DNA of 64,000 bases, from the NCBI RefSeq assembly GCF_003327285.1, contig NZ_KZ848475.1, positions 1 to 64,000 on the forward strand. The letters run 5' to 3'. The DNA comes from Microbacterium sorbitolivorans (GTDB lineage Bacteria; Actinomycetota; Actinomycetes; Actinomycetales; Microbacteriaceae). Below the pieces are notes generated by a model. That model did no database searches. It was given only the letters and a program-made list of their open reading frames with translations, and had not been told where the DNA came from. How positions within the stretch are numbered: position 1 is the stretch's first letter; each line of letters starts with the position of its first letter. The translations under genes and the position numbers were made by a program. Shown here piece after piece: positions 57,291 to 64,000 of this stretch.

Positions 57291-58583
57291 ATGAAGCGAA
57301 CAATCATCACCACAGCTGTCGCGGGTCTTGCCCTCGTGAGCCTCACCGGTTGCGGCGGGGCCGCGCCGACGACCTCCAACGGATCCGGTTCCTCCGAGAG
57401 CCCGAACGGCGGATCCGCCGGGTCGGCCACGGAACTCACGATCTGGAACTGGGGTGACGCCGACGAGGCCGCCGCAGCTTACACCGACGACGTCAAGGCG
57501 GCCTTCGCCGAGATGCACCCCGACGTGACGGTCAAGATCGTCAACCAGCCCTTCGACCAGTACTACACGCTGCTCGGCAGCGCGATCGAGGCCGGCACGG
57601 GCCCGGACCTCGCGCTCTACAACGGCGGCACCCAGATCAAGAGCCGCGCGTCGTCGCTCGTCCCGATCACCGACGAGATCGCCGACCTTAAGGATCAGCT
57701 CGCCGGCTGGCCGGCGTTCGAGGAGGGCGGCGAGACGTACTCCGCGCCGACCTTCCTGCAGGGCTTCCCGATTTACTACAACAAGGCGCTGTTCGAGGAG
57801 GCCGGCCTCGATGCCGATCAGCCGCCGCAGACCTGGGACGAGCTATCGAGCGCGTGCCAGGCGATCCTCGACAAGACCGATGCCTCGTGCTTCGCGCTCG
57901 GTAACAAGGAGGGCCTCGGTATCGAGTTCTTCCTCTCGGGCTTCGGATCCGGCATCTTCACCCCCGAGGAGTATGACGCCTGGATCGACGGCGAGCGCGA
58001 CTGGACGAGCGAGCACGCAACGCAGGTGCTGCAGATGTGGGCCGACTCGTCGGCCGACGGCTGGTACAACGACGGCGCGAATTCGACGGCCATGTTCAAC
58101 GACTCGTTCGACCTCTTCTCGGCGGGCGACGCCGCGATGGTCATCGGCCTCATGAGCGGCACGGCGCACTGGAAGCAGTTCGACGACTTCCTCGGCGACG
58201 ACCTCGGCTTCATGATGCCGCCGACGACCAACGACGGCACGACCATCGCCCTGCCCGCCGAGGGCGGCATCGGCTACGGCATCCTCAACGAAGGCAAGAA
58301 GGATCTCGGCGTCGACTGGATCCGCGCGACCGTCGACCACGACGCGCTCGCCGCGTACTCGCTCGCCGGCGGCCAGATCACGTCGGACACGACCATCACG
58401 CTCGACACCGACATCGCGTCTGCGAACGAGATCGTCGCCGAGCTCCCCGGCAGCAAGCCGCTCCTCCACACGGCGCTCGGCGCCGACGAGCTCGACCTCC
58501 TGCACCGCCTCGGCCAGCAGCTGCTGAACGGCGACGTCACGGTCGACGACGCAACGGCCCAGCTGGCGGCCGCAAAGGGCTGA
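57291..58583 (+). CDS. Sugar ABC transporter substrate-binding lipoprotein
   Basis: A 430-residue family 1 solute-binding protein. The signal ends in lipobox SLTGC (Cys about 21), with a Ser/Gly/Pro-rich linker. The binding fold includes LTIWNWGDADEAAAAYTDDV, WPAFEEGGETYSAPTFLQGF, and SLAGGQITSD. It is a CUT1-type importer component for oligosaccharides. It is first in an operon with two permeases and an intracellular beta-helix enzyme; no ATPase gene is present, so a shared MsmK-like ATPase elsewhere is expected. Confidence 0.93.
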   Translation: MKRTIITTAVAGLALVSLTGCGGAAPTTSNGSGSSESPNGGSAGSATELTIWNWGDADEAAAAYTDDVKAAFAEMHPDVTVKIVNQPFDQYYTLLGSAIEAGTGPDLALYNGGTQIKSRASSLVPITDEIADLKDQLAGWPAFEEGGETYSAPTFLQGFPIYYNKALFEEAGLDADQPPQTWDELSSACQAILDKTDASCFALGNKEGLGIEFFLSGFGSGIFTPEEYDAWIDGERDWTSEHATQVLQMWADSSADGWYNDGANSTAMFNDSFDLFSAGDAAMVIGLMSGTAHWKQFDDFLGDDLGFMMPPTTNDGTTIALPAEGGIGYGILNEGKKDLGVDWIRATVDHDALAAYSLAGGQITSDTTITLDTDIASANEIVAELPGSKPLLHTALGADELDLLHRLGQQLLNGDVTVDDATAQLAAAKG

Positions 58584-58589
58584 TCCGCC

Positions 58590-59543
58590 TTGTCAAACTA
58601 CGCAACATCGACCCGCACCCTTGTCACGACCGGCACGGGTGCGGGTCGCTCGCGCGGCTCACAGACGCCGCGCCGTCGGCGCCCGTGGAACGCCGAGCGC
58701 CTCGCGCCGTACCTCATGGTGCTGCCCGTCATCGCGATCCTCGTCGTCTTCCGCCTGTACCCGCTCGTGCTCGGCGTGAACTTCTCGTTCACGGGCGACG
58801 GCGATCTCAACGGCCAGTCCGTCGGGCTCGATAATTACAGCTATCTCCTGCACGACGAGCGTTTCCTCGCCTCGGCGAAGAACGTCGTTATCGTGCTGCT
58901 GTTCGTGCCCGTGCAGGTCTTCTTCGCGGGGATCCTCGCGACGTTCATCTTCCTCAAGGTGCCGGGCCACCGGTTCTATCGCAGCGTCTACTTCCTGCCC
59001 GTCGTGCTCTCGCCGATCATCATCGGCGCGATCTTCAACATCATCCTCGGCGCAAACGGCCCGCTGAACTCGGCGCTCGGCGCCGTCAGCATCCCGTCCG
59101 TCGACTGGCTGGGACTTCCCGCGACGGCGCTACCGACGGTTCTCGTCGTGCACATCTGGGCGACGTTCGGCATGGCCTTCACCATCTTCCTCGCCGGCTT
59201 CGCGACGCTCGACGCCGAGCTGCTCGACGCGGCCAAGATCGACGGTGCAAACCTCTGGCAGCAGATCGTGCACGTCATCATCCCGAGCCTCAGCCAGACG
59301 ATTCAGTTCGTCTTCGTGACGACGACGATCGGCATGCTGACGGGCCTCTTCGCCCTGCTCTACACGATGACCGCCGGCGGACCCGGTGCCTCGAGCTACC
59401 TGCCGGAGTTCCTCATCTGGAAGCTCAATGGCGAGGCCCGGCCCGCCCTCGCGTCCGCGGCCAGCGTGTTCCTGTTGCTCATCGTGCTCATCATCGGGCT
59501 CATCCAGATCCGCGTGCTCCGCCGCGCCACGAAGGAGGCATGA
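58590..59543 (+). CDS. Sugar ABC transporter permease (MalF type)
   Basis: A 317-residue permease with six helices and the EAA loop AELLDAAKIDGANLWQQIVH. The basic N-terminal segment (about 1-35) is rich in Arg/Thr/Gly. The start is TTG at 58590, seven bases after the upstream stop, without a strong ribosome-binding site. It pairs with the next permease. Confidence 0.92.
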   Translation: MSNYATSTRTLVTTGTGAGRSRGSQTPRRRRPWNAERLAPYLMVLPVIAILVVFRLYPLVLGVNFSFTGDGDLNGQSVGLDNYSYLLHDERFLASAKNVVIVLLFVPVQVFFAGILATFIFLKVPGHRFYRSVYFLPVVLSPIIIGAIFNIILGANGPLNSALGAVSIPSVDWLGLPATALPTVLVVHIWATFGMAFTIFLAGFATLDAELLDAAKIDGANLWQQIVHVIIPSLSQTIQFVFVTTTIGMLTGLFALLYTMTAGGPGASSYLPEFLIWKLNGEARPALASAASVFLLLIVLIIGLIQIRVLRRATKEA

Positions 59544-60370
59544 TGCGTCGCCAGCGCGCAGCCCAGTGGGTCATCGCCGTGCCGATGATGATCCTCGCCC
59601 TCGCCACGATCTACCCGATGCTCTTCGCGCTCAACGTGTCGCTGAAGGACCGCAAGGGGTACGTGCTCGACAGGCTCGGCGTCACGCAGACCTTCAACGT
59701 GCAGAACTTCGCCGACGCGTGGACGAACGCCAGCATGGGCCGTTACTTCGCGAACACCATCATCGTCACCGTGATCTCGGTCGCCCTGCTGCTCGTGCTT
59801 GCCTCGATGTGCGGCTATGCGCTCAGCCACCTGGCCTTCCGCGGCAGCAAGGTTGCTTTCCTCATCATCCTCGCGATGATGATGATCCCGTTCCAGGTGA
59901 TCATGGTGCCCACGATCAAGGTGCTCAGCTCGATGGGCCTGATCGATACCTTCCCCGGCCTCATCATCGCCTACGTCGCGCAATACCTACCGTTCACGGT
60001 GTACTTCATGACCTCGTACTACTCGGGGATCCCCCGCGAGATGACCGAGGCGGCGCGCGTCGACGGCAACGGCCTCTTCGGCGTCTGGTGGCGCATCATG
60101 GTGCCGAGCGGCAAGCCGGCGCTCATCTCGATGGGTATCCTGAACGCACTGTTCATCTGGAACGACATCCTGATCGCGCTGTTGCTCATGCAGTCGCCAG
60201 AGAAGCGCACCGTCATGGTGGGCGTCAGCACATTGCGCGGGCAGTACCCCGATAACGTGCCGACGTACATCGCCGGCGTCATGCTCACGGTTCTGCCGAT
60301 CATCATCGTCTATCTCGTCTTCCAACGTCAGATCACCGCGGGCGTGACCGCGGGCGCCACGAAGGGTTAG
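59540..60370 (+). CDS. Sugar ABC transporter permease (MalG type)
   Basis: A 276-residue permease with six helices and EAA loop EMTEAARVDGNGLFGVWWRI. The ATG overlaps the upstream stop (ATGATG), with GAAGGAGG just before it. It completes the membrane part of the CUT1 importer. Confidence 0.93.
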   Translation: MMRRQRAAQWVIAVPMMILALATIYPMLFALNVSLKDRKGYVLDRLGVTQTFNVQNFADAWTNASMGRYFANTIIVTVISVALLLVLASMCGYALSHLAFRGSKVAFLIILAMMMIPFQVIMVPTIKVLSSMGLIDTFPGLIIAYVAQYLPFTVYFMTSYYSGIPREMTEAARVDGNGLFGVWWRIMVPSGKPALISMGILNALFIWNDILIALLLMQSPEKRTVMVGVSTLRGQYPDNVPTYIAGVMLTVLPIIIVYLVFQRQITAGVTAGATKG

Positions 60371-60379
60371 CCAGGAGCA

Positions 60380-62506
60380 ATGAGCACCGACCGCATCGAG
60401 GTCTACGTCGCCCCCGATGGTTCGCCCTTCGCCGATGGATCGCACGGATACCCCGCGAACGACCTCGCCCACGGCCTCGCGCTCGTGCGGAAGCGTCGCG
60501 AGCCAGGGCAACGGGCCGTGATCTGGATGGCGGGCGGCGAGTATGCGCACGCCGAGCCCGTCGCGTTCGAGGCGCCCGACTCGTTCACGTCGGTTGTCGC
60601 GGTCGACCCCGCGGATCCGCCCGTGCTCCGCGGATCCGTCCGGATCACCGGCTGGCGCCCCGTCACCGTTGGCGAGCGCGAGCTGTGGGCAGCCCCCGCG
60701 CCGCGCGCGAGCGGCCGACGGCTCTACGTCGACGGATCCGCGGCCCCGCGCCCGCGCTACCCGCGTGAGGGGTTCCTCCGCGTCGAAGAGCAGGAGGGGC
60801 TGGATCCGAAGGGCAGCTTCGTCGGCACCCTCTTCGACGGATCCGCGACGTTCCGATACGCCGACGGCGACATCCCCGAGCTCGCCGAGGAGCGCGCCGT
60901 CGAGATCGTTGTTCCACACTACTGGGTGCAGGAACGCATGCCGATCGCCTCGATCGACCGCGCCTCTCGGACCGTGACGAGTAGCCTCACGAGCATCTTC
61001 GCGCTGCGCGACGACGCGGCGGCGACATTCGCCCGCTACTACCTCGACAACGTCGTGGAGTCCCTCGGCGAGGTCGACGGCGAATGGTACCTCGATGCGA
61101 CCGGCCGCATCTCCGGGCTCGACGGCCCGCATATTCTCTACGCCTCCCCCGTCTCGCCCGAATCGCTCGACGTGCGCTTCCCCGTCGCGGATGCCTTCGT
61201 GACGGTCAACGGATCCGCCGAGGCGCCCGTGCGCGAGGTGCGGTTCGAAAACGTCTCGTTCGCCGAGGCGGATTTCGATGCCGTTCCGCCCGCGACCCCG
61301 CCGTTCGGGGTGCGCGAGGATCCGCAGCTTCCCGCCGACGGCCGTTACGCCGCCGACGTGCAGGCCGCCTCGACCGTGCCGGCGGCGCTCCGCTTCTCCT
61401 TCGCCCGCGGCTGCGCCGTGACGGGCGGGTCCGTCGAGCGCGTCGGCGGGTACGGCGTCTCGCTCGGGCCCGGATCCCGTGGGAACCTGATCTCCGGCGT
61501 CTCGTTCCGCGACCTCGGCGCGGGCGCCGTACGCTCGGGCGGCGGCATCGATCCACTCGCTGCAGACTTCAACCGCGCTAACGAGGTCAGCGACTGCACC
61601 GCCGAGCGCGGCGGGCAGGTGTACCGCGGCGCCGTCGCCGTGCTGTTCCAACACGGATCTCACAACGTCATCGCCCACAACGAGATACGGGAGTTTCCTT
61701 ACTCGGGTGTCTCGGTCGGCTGGATGTGGGACTACCCGTCGAGCCCCTCAGAAGGAAATCAGATCGTCGGCAACCACATCCACCACCTCGGGCAGGGCCG
61801 GCTCAACGACATGGGCGGCATCTATCTGCTGGGAATCGCCCCCGGAACCGTTTTGCGCGGCAACCACATTCACGACGTCGAGTGCCAGAACTACGGCGGC
61901 TGGGGCGTCTACCTCGACGAGGGCTCGAGCCACGTCGTGATCGAGGGCAACGTCGTGCACGACACGTCGAGCCAGTGCTACCACCAGCACTACGGCCGCG
62001 AGGTCATCGTGCGCGACAACATCTGGGCTCGCGGCCGCGAGGGACAGATCTCGATCACCCGCCCCGAGGATCACACCTCGTTCACCTTCCTGCGGAACAT
62101 CGTCGTCGGTCACTCCTCCCCCGGCTTCGTCGGGACCCCGGGCGCGCGCGACGTGCGGAATTACCGCATCGACAGCGACCTGAACCTGTTCTGGGACGAC
62201 GCGCCCGTCCCGGGCGCCATCCGCGCGGCGAACGCCGAGCGTCCCAAGGGCGCGGACGGATCCGTCGGATTCGACATCACCGAGACGCTCGACGACGAGT
62301 GGGCGACGCTCGGCCACGACCTGCATTCGCTCGACGCGGATCCGCTACTCGCCGACGACTTTGCCGTCGCGGCCGGCTCCCCCGCGCGCGAGCTCGGCAT
62401 CCGGATCCCCGATGTGTCGGGGGCGGGGCCACGACCGATCGCCGAGCGTCGCCACCCGCTGGTGCCGCCCACGCTCGCGGATCCGTTCCTCCCCACCCGG
62501 GGCTAA
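60380..62506 (+). CDS. Intracellular right-handed beta-helix carbohydrate-active enzyme (GH141-like)
   Basis: A 708-residue protein with no signal peptide. The N terminus (EVYVAPDGSPFADGSHGYP ... WMAGGEYAHAEP ... VLRGSVRITGW ... RRLYVDGSAAPRPRYP) follows the pattern I know from GH141-like glycosidases. Residues about 280-620 have parallel beta-helix repeats of the form NxIxxNxIxxxG (GNQIVGNHIHHLGQG, VLRGNHIHDVE, VVIEGNVVHDTSS). It probably hydrolyses the imported oligosaccharide in the cytosol. CAGGAGCA precedes the ATG. It is convergent with miaA after only 10 bp. GGATCC occurs 12 times within 60601-62506. Confidence 0.82.
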   Translation: MSTDRIEVYVAPDGSPFADGSHGYPANDLAHGLALVRKRREPGQRAVIWMAGGEYAHAEPVAFEAPDSFTSVVAVDPADPPVLRGSVRITGWRPVTVGERELWAAPAPRASGRRLYVDGSAAPRPRYPREGFLRVEEQEGLDPKGSFVGTLFDGSATFRYADGDIPELAEERAVEIVVPHYWVQERMPIASIDRASRTVTSSLTSIFALRDDAAATFARYYLDNVVESLGEVDGEWYLDATGRISGLDGPHILYASPVSPESLDVRFPVADAFVTVNGSAEAPVREVRFENVSFAEADFDAVPPATPPFGVREDPQLPADGRYAADVQAASTVPAALRFSFARGCAVTGGSVERVGGYGVSLGPGSRGNLISGVSFRDLGAGAVRSGGGIDPLAADFNRANEVSDCTAERGGQVYRGAVAVLFQHGSHNVIAHNEIREFPYSGVSVGWMWDYPSSPSEGNQIVGNHIHHLGQGRLNDMGGIYLLGIAPGTVLRGNHIHDVECQNYGGWGVYLDEGSSHVVIEGNVVHDTSSQCYHQHYGREVIVRDNIWARGREGQISITRPEDHTSFTFLRNIVVGHSSPGFVGTPGARDVRNYRIDSDLNLFWDDAPVPGAIRAANAERPKGADGSVGFDITETLDDEWATLGHDLHSLDADPLLADDFAVAAGSPARELGIRIPDVSGAGPRPIAERRHPLVPPTLADPFLPTRG

Positions 62507-62516
62507 ACCAGCCCGC

Positions 62517-63452
62517 TCAGCGGTCGAGCCAGAGCGTGTTCTCGTAGCGCTTGAACCAGCTGACCTGGCGGCGGGCGTAGCGGCGCGTGAGCGCCTGGGT
62601 CTCGGCGATCGCCTCGGCCTCGGTCTTCTCGCCCTTCAGTTGGGCAAGCGCCTGGGCGTAGCCGATCGCGCGGCTCGCGGTCTTGCCCTGCTCGAGGCCG
62701 AGCGGGCGTAGCGCCTCGGTCTCGGCGAGCATGCCCTGCTCCCACATCAGGTCGACGCGGCGGTCGAGGCGCTCGACCAGCCGCTCGCGCTCCATGCGCA
62801 GCCCGACGATCGTCGTGTCGCGCCAGGCGACCGGCTTCTCGGGCAGCGCCGCGCCGTGGCCGGCGTCGCCCTGCGCGAGCACCTCGAGCGCGCGCACGAC
62901 GCGGCGCCCGTTGCGCGGATCCACGCGCTCCGCCGTCGCCGTGTCTCTCGCCCGAAGCTCGGCATAGAGCGCTCCGGCGCCCTCGGCCTCGAGGCGCGCC
63001 TCGAGCTCGGCCCGCAGCGCGTTATCGCGAGGCGGGAAGCGGAAGTCGTAGATGACGCTCGAGACGTAGAGCCCGGATCCACCGACGAGGATCGCGTGGC
63101 GACCGCGCGCGATGATGTCGTCGATCGCGGCGCGCGCCTGCTGCTGATACGCCGCGACCGCGGCCTCTTCGGTGACGTCGAGCACGTCGAAGAGGTGGTG
63201 CGGGATGCCACGGCGCTCGGACACGGGGAGCTTCGCCGTGCCGATGCCCATGCCGCGGTACAGCTGCATGGCGTCGGCGTTGACAACCTCGGCCCCGCCG
63301 AGGCGCTCGGCGAGGTCGAGCGAGAGGTCGCTCTTGCCCGTACCGGTCGCGCCGACGACCGCCCAGAGACGCGGCGCCGCGGCCTCGTCAGCCGCGCGCT
63401 CGATCTCGGCGAGCGACGACGAAGCCTCGCCCGGTGCGGGGCTCGTCGTCAC
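62517..63452 (-). CDS. miaA: tRNA dimethylallyltransferase
   Basis: Prenylates A37 of tRNAs reading UNN codons; 311 residues. P-loop is [17 protein letters not shown], followed by [17 protein letters not shown] and [10 protein letters not shown]. The C-terminal [17 protein letters not shown] is conserved. The start is GTG at 63452, overlapping the miaB stop (GTGA), so the two tRNA-modifying enzymes are co-translated. The product is the substrate for MiaB. Confidence 0.96.
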   Translation of the reverse strand: MTTSPAPGEASSSLAEIERAADEAAAPRLWAVVGATGTGKSDLSLDLAERLGGAEVVNADAMQLYRGMGIGTAKLPVSERRGIPHHLFDVLDVTEEAAVAAYQQQARAAIDDIIARGRHAILVGGSGLYVSSVIYDFRFPPRDNALRAELEARLEAEGAGALYAELRARDTATAERVDPRNGRRVVRALEVLAQGDAGHGAALPEKPVAWRDTTIVGLRMERERLVERLDRRVDLMWEQGMLAETEALRPLGLEQGKTASRAIGYAQALAQLKGEKTEAEAIAETQALTRRYARRQVSWFKRYENTLWLDR

Positions 63453-64000
63453 AGCCCGATGCGGAGCGTCGGGATGCCCAGGCCGACCTTGCCATCGCCC
63501 GTGCCCGGCGTAGACGGCACGGCGCAGCTGTCGACGAGCGAGCGGTCGTAGGCGTCGCCCGCGCGGGTGCGGCGGATCTTCAGCGGCGCACCGTCGGTGC
63601 TGTCGGCGAGGAGGTGCGAGGGCGCGGCGTGCGTGACCGTCACGGTAACGACGTCGCCCGGGCGCGGGGTCTCGGATCCCTCGGGCACCTCGAAGTGCAC
63701 GAGGCGGTTGTCTTCGGCGCGGCCCGTGAGGCGGTGCGTCGACGAGTCCTTCTTGCCCTCGCCCGTCGAGACGAGCACCTCGAGCGTGCGCCCGAGCTGC
63801 TTCTCGTTCTCTTCGAGCGTGATGCGCTGCTGCAGGGCCATCAGCCGCTCGTAGCGCTCCTGCACCACGGCCTTCGGCACCTGGTTCGGCATCGTCGCGG
63901 CGGGCGTGCCCTCGCGGATCGAGTACTGGAACGTGAACGCGCTCGAGAAGCGCGCGGCCTCGACGACGCGCATCGTGTCTTCGAAGTCTTCGTCGGTCTC
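63449..64000 (-). CDS. miaB: tRNA-2-methylthio-N6-dimethylallyladenosine synthase, C-terminal part (cut by window edge)
   Basis: Only the last 183 residues are in the window. The frame enters at the right edge as [20 protein letters not shown], the end of the radical-SAM domain, then [14 protein letters not shown]. The C-terminal TRAM domain (about [21 protein letters not shown] to APLKIRRT) follows. A short extra tail of about 35 residues ends the protein. The N-terminal iron-sulfur domains lie beyond position 64000. Confidence 0.95.
   Translation of the reverse strand, partial: ETDEDFEDTMRVVEAARFSSAFTFQYSIREGTPAATMPNQVPKAVVQERYERLMALQQRITLEENEKQLGRTLEVLVSTGEGKKDSSTHRLTGRAEDNRLVHFEVPEGSETPRPGDVVTVTVTHAAPSHLLADSTDGAPLKIRRTRAGDAYDRSLVDSCAVPSTPGTGDGKVGLGIPTLRIGL

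Overview
High-G+C (about two thirds G+C) actinobacterial chromosome, most likely Microbacteriaceae (Microbacterium/Leucobacter-like). Evidence is the gene order infC-rpmI-rplT ... pheS-pheT ... argCJBDFH-tyrS, the block lexA/LysM-hisCBH-priA-sseB-DUF1844, the block hflX ... dapF ... miaA-miaB, frequent GTG/TTG starts, several apparently leaderless genes, and a very high density of GGATCC.

Layout. 1-0.4 kb: 5' leader of an rRNA operon reading leftward out of the window. 0.4-9.2 kb: arginine operon argC-J-B-D-F-H plus tyrS (minus strand, mostly 4-bp stop/start overlaps; argR and argG are absent from their usual places). 9.4-12 kb: small accessory block with a frameshifted MurJ-like gene, a GNAT and two small membrane proteins. 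12-20.5 kb: pheST, a secreted DUF5648-repeat protein and a gluABCD-type amino-acid ABC transporter. 20.7-25.6 kb: rRNA/tRNA methyltransferase, membrane flippase-like protein plus GT2, rplT-rpmI-infC (infC with an ATC start), DUF1844, and a triplicated terminator. 25.6-30.8 kb: sseB, priA, hisH, hisB, hisC, a LysM protein and divergent lexA.

30.9-38.7 kb holds the most interesting module: a 1297-residue single-module peptide synthetase of the epsilon-poly-lysine synthetase (Pls) architecture (A-T-three TM/hexapeptide-like domains). It is translationally coupled to an M1 metallopeptidase resembling poly-lysine hydrolase, and is tail-to-tail with a 4'-phosphopantetheinyl transferase that could activate it. 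The adenylation pocket residues read by eye fit lysine. Then hflX, a small methyltransferase, a LysG/LysE-type lysine/arginine exporter pair, and a nuclease-like DUF559 protein flanked by copies of a 75-bp palindromic repeat (four copies between 41.0 and 44.0 kb), followed by dapF.

44.9-62.5 kb is an accessory insertion between dapF and miaA. It starts with an ABC exporter and two-component system. Next come seven tightly packed minus-strand genes of an apparently undescribed sugar-acid catabolic cluster: enolase-superfamily dehydratase, metallo-beta-lactamase fold, Gfo/Idh, class III CoA-transferase, signal-less solute-binding-like protein, enoyl-CoA hydratase, and a KDX/KDA dehydratase of the FAH family. 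A FadR-type GntR gene and a sugar ABC importer with an intracellular beta-helix (GH141-like) enzyme diverge from it. Similar palindromes at both promoters suggest that one regulator controls import, hydrolysis and breakdown. The window ends with miaA and the 3' part of miaB.
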